A stretch of DNA of 64,000 bases from Phaseolus vulgaris (taxonomy: Eukaryota; Streptophyta; Magnoliopsida; Fabales; Fabaceae). This document shows positions 47,110 through 58,213 of the stretch, one piece after another (positions within the stretch are counted from its first letter, which is position 1; each line of letters begins with the position of its first letter). Both the position numbers and the translations under genes were made by a program. The notes beneath the pieces were generated by a model that had not been told where the DNA came from, ran no database searches, and worked only from the letters and a program-made list of their open reading frames with translations. The stretch spans positions 46,446,108-46,510,107 of the forward strand of contig NC_023749.2 in the NCBI RefSeq assembly GCF_000499845.2. The letters are read 5' to 3'.

Positions 47110-48806
47110 TCACAAGATTTGATCCCTTAAATAGCTTGATACCTTCCATGTTAGATTTATTTTAGAACCATCAAAATTTCTTGGAATCCATTTAAAAATA
47201 CCTTTAGGAACAAGAGATTTACGAATCATGAAGAATCTAACAGAATGACCTCTCTTCATACAGTAAAAATATGTAACAACCGGTTGTTTCGTTCTTTTAA
47301 TCGATTGATTTTCTAACACTGATGAAAAAGGTTTTGAAATGCCATTCTTTCTGCTCTGTGGATAAAATCCTAAGCCTGCTTTTCCAAAGACACAATTTTG
47401 ATATGCAAGAACATTCTCAAAGTTGGATTTTCCAGTTGTAAGCCTATCCACAGTTTTCAAAAGGTAATGAATCTTCTTTTCAAGATTTTCACAGTTTTCA
47501 CAAAAATTAGAGTCACACATGCAAGCAGAATTTTTGTAAATTAAATCTAAATTTTCAAAATCAACTTTAGATTTTTCCAACTCTTCTTCTAGTGTTTTGA
47601 CTCTGTTTTCAAGCCAATTGTTCAACCCTTTCAACCGGTTGTTTGAGAGAGCCAATCTATCAGCTTCTTCATGTGTTTCATTAAATGCTTCAAGTAGTTG
47701 GTAGTAATTGTTACCTTTCACTGAAGAAGATGAGCTCATACTGCTTGATGTTGATCCCTTTAAGCATAGGTTTGCTTCTGCATCATCTGAAGAGCTGGAG
47801 GAGGATACCTCATTGTCATCCCAAGTTATGTATGCTTTCTTGGTTTTTTCCCTCCTTTCTCCTTTGAAATTAGCTTTCTCCTTGCTTTCATTGTTAGGAC
47901 ATTCAGCTTTGATGTGTCCCTTTTCACCACAGTCATAACAAATATATTTGTTAGGATTAAAGTCATTCAGCTTCTTAGAACTGTACCTCTTTAAAGATTG
48001 GCCTTTATTCTTTTACAAGAATTTGTTGAACTTCCTTGACAGTAAGCTCATTGTGTCTTCATTACCATCACTGGAGTCTTGTTGCCTTTTCTGGTTAGCA
48101 TCTTTAAGGGCAATACCCTTGTTGTGTTCGTCCTCACTTTCTTGGACAACCAATCTATTCATCTCAAACTCATGCTCCCTTAGCTTACTAAACAAGGAAG
48201 TTGTTGTCATGGATGTTAAATCCTTTGACTCAGAAATGGTAGTGACCTTTGGCTGCCAAGACCTATCAAGACACTTTAAGATCTTTATATTCAGCTCTTC
48301 TTTGTCAAAGCTTTTTCCAAGGCTCATTAAGTGGTTCACAGTGTGGGAAAAGCGTTTCTGCACATCAAAGATTGTCTCCCCTTTCTGCATTCTGAATAAT
48401 TCATATTCTTGGATGAGAGCATGCTTTCTTACCCTTTATACATCATTAGTTCCCTCATGTGTGACCTCAAGAATGTCCCACATTTCTTTTGCTTAACTGC
48501 ATTGTGATACCCTAAAAAATTCATCACAACTTAAAGCAGAAGTTATAATATTTTTAGCAATCCCAATCAAACTTTGTTTTTCTTGCTATCAGCCTCAGTC
48601 CATTCAGATGAAGGCTTACCAACAAATACATCATCTTTCTTAACTTGAGGAATAAAAGGACCATTTTCAATTGCTTCCCAAATTCCTTTATCTGTGGAGT
48701 GTATAAAAATCTTCATCCTAACTTTCCAAAACTGGTAATTCACACCACAAAACAGTGGTGGTCTATTTATTGAAGCACCTTCCCCAAAAGGTAGTTTATC
48801 AGCCAT
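47110..48806 (-). pseudogene. SIRE-like copia gag, broken
   Basis: Starts 'MADKLPFGEGASINRPPLF' (48806), the usual opening of soybean SIRE-type gag. Then 'NYQFWKVRMKIF', a UBN2 region ('FSHTVNHLMSLGKSFDKEEL', 'TTTSLFSKLREHEFEMNRL'), a CCHC knuckle 'CYDCGEKGHIKAEC' (about 47940), an acidic Ser stretch, a coiled-coil ('LENRVKTLEEELEKSKVDFE') and a second, altered zinc knuckle ('YFYCMKRGHSVRFF'; a Cys is missing). At least two frameshifts (between 48567 and 48390, and near 47740) and two or three stops. Confidence 0.85.
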
Positions 48807-48863
48807 TAAAACAGATAAAACAGAACTTGAATAATTTTCAAGAACCTAGCTCTTGATGTCAAT

Positions 48864-49956
48864 TGTTAGAATTAATGGCCTAAAAGAGAGGGGGATGAAT
48901 TGTTTGACAAAAGATTTTTGCAAAGATTGGCTAAGAATGAAGTTTTATCAACAATCACAGAAGGAGCAATCAGGGAAGCCAAACAATCAAAGCAATTAAA
49001 ATTGTTTGCAGAAAAACAATCAGTTATAATTTCGTTTTAACCGAATGTTTATTGTAGCAGAAACAAAAATCAAATCAAACAGTTTATAATGAGTGAGAGA
49101 GAGAGAGAGAGAGATTACACAATCAATTTATACTGGTTCACTCAAACTCTGAGCTACATCCAGTCCCCAGAACAACCACTGGTATTTCACTAGTAATCAA
49201 TCACAGCTTACAAACACTCAACACCATAAAGAGGTGATCTTGACCACACAAGAACACTCACCCTATTTTCCTTTCACACAACCACAGTCAGAACACCCTC
49301 TAACCTTACAGGTTTACACACTTTACAAAGTATAGAAAAGAAACAATTACAAAAATTAAAAAGGAACAGATTACACCTAGTATTTCAGGAATCACAAAGC
49401 TCCTAAGATCAGTTCTTGAACCAATGCACAACCTTTAAGCAATCTTGCAAAACTTTTGAATTAGATCTCTTCTCGAAAAATGTATTCAATCTCACTTTTT
49501 TCGTTATCTTTTTTAATAAAGAGAAATCATTTTTATAACTCTTAAAACTAGCCATTTTGGCAGTTAATCATGAGCCAAATCAATTTTAATTCAACTGAAA
49601 ATAGACTTAACAATTTTTTGAAAAGCTATTAAGAAATGTGACAATCAACCGGTTGAAAAGTTGTTTTAACCGGTTGAATTGGTTTGACAGTTAGTCAACC
49701 AAGCCAAAAACAACTTTGAAAACCTTCAAACAAGCTAAGTGTAAAACAACCGATTATATCATGAATTCAACTGGGTTTTTTCTCTTTGCTTAGAAAAACA
49801 TTTTTCTCTTTGAAAATAGATTGGTTCAGCTTGTGCATAGGATTAAGAATGATCTTTACAGGAAATCTAAACATCCTAGAACTAAGCTTCAATCAAAGGA
49901 ACAAAGCATCAAGCCTTCATCACAGATTTGGATCATCAAAGCTTCCATGTTCTACA
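48864..49956 (-). repeat. SIRE-like 5' LTR
   Basis: Plus strand begins TGTTAGAATTAATGGCC and ends CATGTTCTACA. Inner-edge neighbour GCTCTTGATGTCAATTG (48850-48866) is a decayed complement of the initiator-Met primer site. A TATA box (TATAAAAAT on minus) lies at 49531-49537. It contains repeated AACCGGTT palindromes and a GA microsatellite (about 49092-49113). Confidence 0.75.
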
Positions 49957-50704
49957 AAACCAATTCATAAATTGTCAGAGTGATTTATCGAAGTTATTGG
50001 AAGCTTGTTGTGAACAATATTGTGTGTGTACAGGCAATGAAATTGTTAATGGAGGTGATGACAAATATAGATGCTGCAAATTTGATGGGCCAAAGGGCAT
50101 TTGATATAATAAATAACCAAGAAATTAAAAAGAATTTGGTGAGGGCTGAAGCAAGAGTTAAGAGAGATAGGAAATTCGAATCGTTAATTACATCAACGCA
50201 AGAGTGGGTAATTCGAAAAACCGGTACGAAAGTGAGCATGTCGAATGAGATACGAAACACGTACATGATAGTGGTCACCCTTGTCGCAAAGCAATACTGA
50301 GTCCACGTGGTGGATTTCATTAGAGTAATGGAGCTGTGACTAATAACACTCTCATTCTAGATAATAGGGTATCAAATTCATCCATTGTCTATGAAGGGAC
50401 ATTTGTGATGTCACAACTGACCTTTTTGTTGTTTTCGTCCACAAATATGTGTGCCTTTCTTGCATCCACTCTCGCAATTACTTTTATGATGTCTCACACT
50501 GTTGGATGGTTTCTACTGAATGGGTCAATACTTCTCCTAACAGTCGGCTACGTCCTCTCTATGATGACCATATCTCTTACTGGTAGCATCGCAGAGGCCA
50601 TGTTCCCCATTGCACTCGTCTTTCTTCCAGGATGGGCGTTGGCTTCCTTTTTGTTTTTTACACCTAGATCCAAATCTTCCATAATTCACTCATTGGAGTA
50701 ATAA
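49957..50704 (+). pseudogene. Ankyrin-repeat/PGG gene, exon 2 only
   Basis: Begins in the intron next to the SIRE-like LTR. Acceptor CAG at 50031-50033, then 'AMKLLMEVMTNIDAANLMGQ', 'EWVIRKTGTKVSMSNEIRN' and 'TYMIVVTLVA'. A 13-base deletion removes the end of the first membrane segment and shifts the frame; after it 'LDNRVSNSSIVYEGT' and three membrane segments ('SSTNMCAFLASTLAITFMM', 'WFLLNGSILLLTVGYVLSM', 'IALVFLPGWALASFLFF') are open to the stop. Exon 1 is missing, replaced by the nested elements on the left. Confidence 0.85.
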
Positions 50705-51479
50705 ACCGTGCACAACTATTTTTATAATAAACAAGCGATAACACATATTTTTTATATATTTATATTTAATATTAAAATTCGAATAAATAATGTTATTATA
50801 TCAATTGAAAAAAAATAGTGTAAAACAATAAATAAAATAAATTTTAAAAACTAAAATCATCATAACATTATTTAGATATACTCCCATCATTAAATTTCAA
50901 CTTTTTTTTTATAAAAGAGCCTCCCCTCCTCTTCATATTTTTGCTCCAAGTGTAATAGATAGTTTCATTAAAGGGTGGAGAAACAAGAATTTATCCTAAA
51001 TTTTCTCTAGGATGCAAATAATATGGACAAGTAGGATTTAGGCACTCATTAATTGTATAAAGACTTTTTGATAAAGATTATTTCGTTGATCTTTGAAAAA
51101 GTTTATCAAGAAAGAATAAACAACAAGAAAAACAACAGTAACAAAAGCAGCGTAGGCCTTAACCTACTTTGATACCATCTAGAAGATTACAACCCATTAA
51201 CTGCAAAAAAAAGTAGAAAGGTTGAGGATTACCATAAAAACGCAACAAATTTGAAAAGAAAAGGGTAAAGTTGCAGGGAAAAGTCTTTGGAAGACTTTTA
51301 TACTCGTGCAAGTTGAAAAGCTCCATCGAGAGCCATGGAATTGAAGAAAACGCGATCAGAGAAGATGAAGGAAGAAGCCATTAAGAAAACAACTGAAAAA
51401 AAGCTCTATTATGCAAAATTTTGCACTCTCAAAAACCTTATCCTTTTTCTCTTTCTTCTTATTTTTAACATATGATAGA
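50705..51479. other. AT-rich region, no gene seen
   Basis: Unique AT-rich sequence after the last ankyrin copy. Nothing recognisable apart from a purine-rich stretch at 51300-51400. Confidence 0.45.
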
Positions 51480-51730
51480 AAGTCCTCGTCTAGTGTGTAT
51501 TGGACGGTCTCATCTTCTACTATTAGACGATCATGTCTTATACTATTAGACTGTCTCGTCTTCTACTGTTAGATGATCTCGTCTTCTATACATTAGACAA
51601 TCTTTGGCTAACACATGTTAGATGCTCCTTTTCTAGTGTGTATTAGACGGTCCCTATCTTCTGTTATACACTGGACGAACCATCTAACATATGTCATGTA
51701 ACACATGTTAGATGGTCCTCTTCTAGCATA
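51480..51730. repeat. Degenerate short repeats with TTAGACGGTC/ATGTTAGATGGTC
   Basis: About nine imperfect copies of a 25-35 base motif (TCTAGTGTGTATTAGACGGT, CATCTTCTACTATTAGACG, AACACATGTTAGATG). Some halves are inverted (CATCTAACATATGT). Low-order minisatellite, function unknown. Confidence 0.6.
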
Positions 51731-52601
51731 TTTCTCAATAAAAATTAAATAAAAGAGAAATTAAAAAAAATCAATATTACACTAGAAATTAGTAAGTAAC
51801 TTCCTTTAATCATTGTTTAAAAAATGGTAAAATATATACAACATGAATAATTTATCACGGGAATGACAAAGGTCCATGTAATCTCTAATCTAGAAGTAGT
51901 AAATTTCATTCGAACCTACACTCAAACATAGTTAGTAATGAAACTTGAAGCAACCCCTAATTTCAACATATACCTATAAATTTTTTAAATTATGAATTTA
52001 TCCTTTAATTTAGGATTTTAAGTTTTAATATAGACGGTATAATTTAGAGACACTCTAAATTATATACAATCGAAAATGTTAATCATCAAGATTTTTGTAT
52101 TTCATAATGATTAATTTTAAATATAAATTTGTATTACAAATTTTAGATTACATTTTAAAATACAAACTTTATATTTTATTTTAGAATAAATTTTTAATTT
52201 TTAATTTTCAATTCTGTATTTCAAAATATAAAATAAAAGTTATAATTTCGAGGAAGAAAGGACTTCATGTGCCTCAAAATAAATATATATATATATATAT
52301 ATATTTTGCCACATATTTGTTTCCTCATTTGCTTTATTAAATTTTCTTTCTACTAAAGATAAAGTCTCCTACCATATGTTTCTTCCTGTTGCACCATTCC
52401 TTGTTTCAATTTCCGTGTTCTCTTCACGATGCTTAAGTCTATGATACACTGAAGAAAACGCCCAACGCACTCCAGAGTCCAGAGTGCAAGGAGGGGAATA
52501 AACACGCCATAACCAAACTCACAATTGAGGTAGCATTACTGGGTGTACCTGTATGGATGTCAGGGGCTGATCAATATTGATCCACGTCAATACACAATGG
52601 T
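51731..52601. other. AT-rich region with TA microsatellite, no gene seen
   Basis: Contains TA repeats at about 52283-52304 and little else. The last 150 bases (52440-52601) are less AT-rich but give no ORF or family resemblance that I can name. Confidence 0.45.
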
Positions 52602-52748
52602 TGTCGTGTTCTTAGCTATCCTATTCTTCAAGTCTCTCTTCCTCTTCGCGTGCTTCGGCCGGTCGGCGGGGGTACCTGTGATTGCACTCTGACGCTCAAA
52701 TCAGCGATGGTGCTCAATGAGAATTCTCTGATCTTATGAAAACGTACA
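52602..52748 (-). repeat. Tat-2 LTR segment
   Basis: Starts TGTCGTGTTCTTAG, includes TACCTGTGATTGCACTCTG then ACGCTCAAATCAG as in Tat-1, and a candidate polypurine tract follows at 52749-52760 (TTTTCCCCCTTT on plus). By comparison with Tat-1 the LTR may run further right, so the end is uncertain. Confidence 0.45.
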
Positions 52749-53227
52749 TTTTCCCCCTTTCAGAAGTTCCTTTAGTAGGTTGACTTGGACCTTGGTCATC
52801 TGGGCCAAGCAATTGATGGCTAGAGACATGCTTACTGGTCTCTGGGTCGTGCCTGGTGGTTTCCTGAAATCAAGGGAGTGTTCTAGAAAATGTGTTTGAC
52901 TTATTCAACGAAAGTTATAACTGTTTGTTCCACGTCTAACCACGCTCTTTATTTAATTAAGTTATTTAATGTGCACCCTTCGGTCGTTTGGTGCCGACCG
53001 GTACGCGTGGGATTTTTGAGGTAGTGCTTGATAGCTGGCATCATTAAATGTGTGGTAGAGATGTGACGCATGACAGAGCTACCGTTTGGGGGCGTTGTCC
53101 CATCTTTATGGGTTCAACAGTGAGGATTTTGCGCCGTTTCGTATGCCGGATGCGCTTAACCGTTGGATTGGTTTTGATCTAACGGTGTTGGACGATCGTT
53201 GGGGTTTTCTTCTCTCACCTCCCAGCC

Positions 53228-53235
53228 TATAAATA
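53228..53235 (+). promoter_or_regulatory. TATA box of the Tat-2 antisense ORF
   Basis: CCTATAAATAGTGCC lies 131 bases before the ATG at 53366, in a C/T-rich leader. The spacing fits a start of transcription near 53260 on the plus strand, opposite to pol. Confidence 0.55.
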
Positions 53236-53365
53236 GTGCCTCATAAGTTTGAAGGTTTTCCAATTTCTTCTGCTCCCTGAATCTTGCGCCATTTTCTCCG
53301 AGTGCCGAGTGCCAAGTCTGTTGCTAGTGTTAGTTTCGTCGTTGAATCTACAGTTGAGGTTAGTT

Positions 53366-55122
53366 ATGCCTTCTTTCGTAGAGTCTTCTAATAACGTAGA
53401 TTCATCTCTGACTCAAACTGCATCTGGTAGCGCGAGTCAGTCGTCGGACGGCCCAAGCTATGATTGGGTTGATCCGTCCGTCCTCCAAATGCCTAGCAAA
53501 ATTAAGACTGCTGACGATTTAGATGAATTTCTCTCTTTGCACAAAGATTTCCTAGCGCCAGACTGCCCGACCGAGGCATTGGCTGTTGATATATGCGGTG
53601 TGACCGACCGTGTGTGCCACGGTCGGGAAAATGCCCCTCATGATTTCTTCTTTGTATATAGCACTTTCTTTTCTCATTTGCATATAACTTTTCCCTTCGA
53701 TGATTTCCCTATGAGAGTCCTTCGGATTCTAAACATTGCGCCGACCCAGTTGCATCCAAATTCGTGGGCAATTTTACATGCCATCCGAATCATTTGTCAG
53801 ATTTTTGGCCTTACGCCTACACCCGAGTCTTTTTTATACTACTATAATACGCATCCGAGTACTCCTGTAGGATGGTTGTCCCTGTCCAGCCGTCCGGGGA
53901 ATGTGCATTTTGCCGCATTCACCACCTCTTACAAAAATTTTAAGGAGTATTATTTCAAATTTTTTGTCGAGCCGGACGACCGAGATTTACAATGCCGATG
54001 GGACTACTAAATTTCCATTCCACTGGACCGAGAAACCCACTTCCCTTGATAATCGATTTTGGGAATCTTTATCCCCTTTTAATAAGGAAATTTTGATGAT
54101 TGTAAACCAACTGCCGTGTAGACTTCCTACCCGGGAATTGGTAGCTCTTTATGGGTCATCCAAGCAATGGGCGGATCTGAATGGTGAGCACCTTTCCCTT
54201 TCGGTCATTTCGTTAATAACTTGATGTTTCTTAACTGTGCGTATGTTTTGCAGATATTGTTCTGAAAATGGACCCCAACTTGAGGAAATTCATGAATAGC
54301 CTTAAGAGGCAGGCCAAAGGTAGAAAGATTTTTGCCGTCGCTAGTATCCCGCCTCAACCGACCGTTGGGGAGGTCGTGCCGGTCGAGCCTGCTGCTGCAC
54401 CGACTCAAGGCAAGAAAAGGGGGCGTCCGGCTAAGGCACCTCGTTCTGAGGCTCGGACATCGTCCGGCAGCCCAGTGAGCATGTTGGGGTTATTCGTAAG
54501 GGTGGCCCCTACCATACAATTTGACGTACGCCCGAATGATGAGGGTGTCTTAGCTGCTATTCCCACCTTAGACCTAATCGAAGAGATGGTCGAGTTACAG
54601 TGCCGAGCGGCAGTGGTAAGCAGGGACATCGGCGATAAGCTAAAAAGAGCGAAGACAGTGTCAATTCCTAAATTGAAAACCCAACTGAGTGAATCGGTCG
54701 TCTCCTTGAAAGAGGCTCTGAATGAGGCGCGGTTAGCCAAAGAAGAACAAGAGGCTCTCAAGACCACGTTAAACCAAGTGATGGTCGAACGAGCTGATGT
54801 AGTAAAGGAAAAAGAGGATTTGGCTGCTGACAAGGAATCACTCAGTGCCCAAGTTGAACAACTTCAGGGCTTCATGTTGAGTATCAATGAGGAGTCGTTC
54901 AACCAGGGTGCTCGTCAGGTGGCCTTTTACCATGGTGTGCCGGCCGATGACCCGCGGTACGACTCTGGTATAGATGTGATAAACGACCAACTGATGCCGC
55001 TTGGGAGTGAGGATGCCGAAGACATTGATCAGGGGAACCAGACCGTGGAGACACATCAACCTGACGATACCACGCAACCGGATGAAACCATGCAAGCAGA
55101 TGAAACCATTGATATTGTTTGA
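53366..55122 (+). pseudogene. Tat-2 antisense ORF, two exons, one frameshift
   Basis: ATG 53366 ('MPSFVESSNNV') opens a protein of about 560 residues. N-terminal part: 'IKTADDLDEFLSLHKDFLAP', 'DFFFVYSTFFSHLHITFPFD', 'QLHPNSWAILHAIRIICQIF', the 'putative gypsy type transposon' domain. A one-base loss near 53985 shifts the frame; it continues as 'FHWTEKPTSLDNRFWESLSP' and 'ELVALYGSSKQWADLN'. Intron 54184-54253 (GTGAGC...TTTTGCAG, 70 bp, phase 1). Exon 2: basic 'GKKRGRPAKAPRSEA' (AT-hook-like), a long coiled-coil (54640-54890), then a Gln/Thr-rich acidic tail. Nuclear location is plausible; function is unknown. Confidence 0.8.
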
Positions 55123-55279
55123 GGTTGCTATTGCCTGGACCCGGGGTGTGGGCTTTGAACAATTTATTTGATTTACTTGCTTTACTTTTGTGTATATTTG
55201 TTGCTTTCGCACAATCATCTTTTCTTTTTCGCTTTAATATGAACATGCGCTTTCGTTAAGTACTTGTGTCGACCGATGG

Positions 55280-56130
55280 TAGGTGAATAAATAGCGCTTT
55301 AAGTTACGATTCTGATCAAACGTATCGGTTAATTTGAATAACAACTAAGTTATGACTTTGGCCGAACGCATCGGTTTATTCTAAATAACTGAATATTTTT
55401 AATATCTTAGAATTATTAATTTCTGACCAAAATTTGTAATTTCTGATAACGTTTAAGTTATAATTCACACCGACCGCTCGGTTAATTAAACTAATAATGA
55501 AAATTATCAATTTCTTACCAAAATTGGTAATTTCTGATAACGTGTAAGTTATAATTCGGACCGACCGCTCGGTTAATTAAACTAATAATGAAAATTATTA
55601 ATTTCTGACCAAAGTTGGTAATTTCTGATAAAGTTTAAGTTATAATTCAGACCGACCGCTCGGTTAATTAAACTAATAATGAAAATTATTAATTTCTGAC
55701 CAAAATGGGTAATTTCTGATAACGTTTAAGTTATAATTCAAACCGACCACTCGGTTAATTAAATTAATAATGAAAATTATTAACATCTGACCAAATTTGG
55801 TAATTTCTGATAACGTTTAAGTTATAATTCAGACCGACCGCTCGGTTAATTAAACTAATAATGAAAATTATTAATTTCTGACCACAGTTGGTAATTTCTG
55901 ATAATGTTTAAGTTATAATTCAGACCGACCGCTCGGTTAATTAAACCAATAATGAAAATTATTAATTTATGACAAAAATTGGTAATTTATGATAACGTTT
56001 AAGTTATAATTCAGACCGAATGCTCGGTTAATTAAATTAATAATGAAAATTATTAATTTCTGACCAATTTGGTAATTTCTGATAACGTTTAAGTTATAAT
56101 TCAGACCGACTGCTCGGTTAATTAAACTAA
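55280..56130. repeat. Tat-2 tandem repeats (unit about 91 bp)
   Basis: Seven to eight copies from about 55440 of a unit with GTTTAAGTTATAATTCAGAC, CGACCGCTCGGTTAATTAAA, CTAATAATGAAAATTATTAA and TTTCTGACCAAAATTGGTAA, plus decayed copies from 55280. The GACCGACCGCTCGGT core is partly palindromic. The array starts right where the integrase C-terminus ends. Confidence 0.85.
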
Positions 56131-56134
56131 TAGA

Positions 56135-58213
56135 ATTTGAGATGCGTGGCATTCCACGTTCTTGGTACAGATTTACCTGATAAATATTCTAAATAATACG
56201 CTCTACCGATTGCGGTGTCGACAATACGAAATGGTCCTTCCCAGTTGCTTGAAAACTTCTTGTCGTCCTTCCGAGCGTCACTGCGCATGCGCCAAACCAA
56301 ACCTTCGAATTATATACTTGTCGCCCGTATCTTGCATGCTTCTTCTCTTATCCTGCATTTGTCTCTTAATTCGTTGATGAGGTCGAGGCCGACCAACAAG
56401 CTTTCTTTGTTTAAATCCAAGTCTAATGTTTGTCGGCGTAATGAGGGCTCACCGATATCGACCGGAATCATGACCTCGGTGTCGTACGTCAAACTGTAAG
56501 GTGTCTCCTGAGTCGTTGACTGCGGAGTACAGCAGTAGGCCCAGAGAACTTCTAATAGTTCTTCAATCCAATTTCCCTTGGCCGGACCAAGTCTTTTCTT
56601 CAAGTCGTTGAGGATGACTTTGTTAGCGGCTTCAGCTTGACCATTAGTTTGAGGGTGCTCGACCGAACTCGTGACATGCTTGATGTGGAGTTTTCGTAGA
56701 ATTCAGCTAGCCCTCGATCGGTGAATTGTCGACCATTGTCGGTGATAATAATCTGACGCAGACCGAACCTGCAAACAATATTTTCCAAACAAAATTCTGG
56801 ACGTTACGAGCGGTGATGGTCGTCAATGGTTCGGCCTCGATCCACTTGGTAAAGTAATCGACGCCGACCAAAAGGAACTTGCATTGCCCTTTACCAGGTG
56901 CGAAAGGTCCAATAATATCCATCCCCCACTTCACAAAGGGCCAGGGAGATAGGATGTAGTGTAGATTTTCTGGTTTTTTGTGTGACAGGGTGCCGAACTC
57001 CTGACACTTTACACATTTTTGGACATATTCGGTGCAATCTCCTTGCACGGTCGGCCAGTAGTATCCGGCTCGCAATATTTTGGTGGACATGGTTCGTGCT
57101 CCAAAATGGGTTCCACATACCCCTTCGTGCAGTTCGGCCATCACATAAGTGACTTGTTCCGGGCTAAGACATTTTAGGAGAGGACGGGAGTATCCTCTCC
57201 GATAGAGGTCTTGGTCAATGAGTATGTATCGGGCGGCCTGTTGTTTCATCATTTTCTCCAAGTGCGGGTCACATACTCCTTCGGTCAGGTATTGCTTGAT
57301 AGGCGTCATCCAGTTAGGCTGACTATCGGTCGCCATGCATTCTTCGACGCCAACACTTGGTTTGACAAGGGTCACGTGAATGACCGACCGATGGACTCCT
57401 TTCTGTTTGACAGTAGCCAATCTTGACAGAGCGTCTGCCCGAGTGTTATTTTCCCTCCGGACGTGTTGGAACGAGATTTCTTTGAACCTGCTTAAGAGAT
57501 TTTTCACAAAATGGAAATACTATTGAAGCAATGTCTCTCTTACCTCATATTCTTCTGTGAGTTGTCCGACGACTAGGCGGGAGTCGCTCTTACAAATTAG
57601 AGTAGTTATCTCTAACTCGATTGCTAGGTGTAAACCTGCAATTATTGCTTCATACTCGGCCTAATTATTTGAAGTTTTAAATTCAAACTTCATGGCTTGC
57701 TCGATAACAATTTCTCCCAATCCTTCGAGTACAACTTCTGCTCCGCACGAATGACTGTTTGAAGATCCGTCCACGTACAATGTCCATCGGGATGTCTTCT
57801 CTTCGGTCGGATAAGGAGTGAGCTCTGCTGTGAAATCAGCAAGTGCTTGGGACTTAATGACCCTCCTAGGTTGGTATTCGATATGGAACTCAAACAATTC
57901 GACTGCCCAACCTATCATCCGTCCAGCTAGGTCAGGTTTGGTGAGGATCTTTATAATGGGATAGTTAGTTTTAACTATGACTCGATGATTCTGGAAAAAC
58001 ATCTGCATTCGTCGTGCAGTAATGACCAAAGCCAGTGCAACTTTTTCTACCATTTGATACCGGACCTCCGCGTCGTGTAAGACTCGGCTAACGAAGTATA
58101 TCGGTCGTTCCTCCGTTTCGATTTCCTGCACTAGAACAGAGCTTACTGCTTCGTTGGAAACAGCGAGGTATACTATGATAGGTTCGCGTGTGTTGGGTTT
58201 CTGGATGACCAGT
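56135..58213 (-). pseudogene. Tat-2 pol: RNase H, second RNase H and integrase, broken
   Basis: Leftward from 58213: 'VQEIETEERPIYFVSRVLHD' and 'ALALVITARRMQMFFQNH' (RT-linked RNase H), 'GWAVELFEFHIEYQPR', a second RNase H ('SRWTLYVDGSSNSHSCGAEV'), a stop at 57661, then from 57507 'FKEISFQHVRRENNTRADAL', the integrase zinc finger ('CVKCQEFGTLSH'), 'PFVKWGMDIIGPFAPG', 'VDYFTKWIEAEPLTTI', a frame break near 56760, and the remaining core 'RFGLRQIIITDNGRQF' with a C-terminus ending near 56135 ('VPRTWNATHLK'). At least three disruptions. Confidence 0.85.

Larger units (their letters stand above)
46536..49956 (-). mobile_element. SIRE/Maximus-like copia element, 5' part
   Basis: Leftward: 5' LTR (49956-48864), decayed primer site, gag (48806-47110), then about 570 bases of non-coding interior before the junction with Tat-1. 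Protease, integrase, reverse transcriptase and 3' LTR are absent. The right flank of the LTR (AAACCAATTCATAAATTGT) is ankyrin-intron sequence like 27531-27550, so the element inserted in an ankyrin intron and later lost its 3' part. Confidence 0.8.
52602..58213 (-). mobile_element. Ty3/gypsy element of the Tat lineage, 3' half (Tat-2)
   Basis: Same order as Tat-1: pol end (58213-56135, minus), tandem repeats (56130-55280), antisense ORF with intron (53366-55122, plus) and LTR sequence at the left. The pol part is cut at 58214 by the LTR element that fills the rest of the window; gag and the 5' LTR may lie beyond it. Sequence similarity to Tat-1 is low outside the conserved motifs, so the two are different families of one lineage. 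Confidence 0.8.

Noticed and set aside
48864..49956. SIRE-like LTR considered as a solo LTR
   Set aside because: A primer-site remnant and gag follow on the inner side, so it is the 5' LTR of a truncated element.
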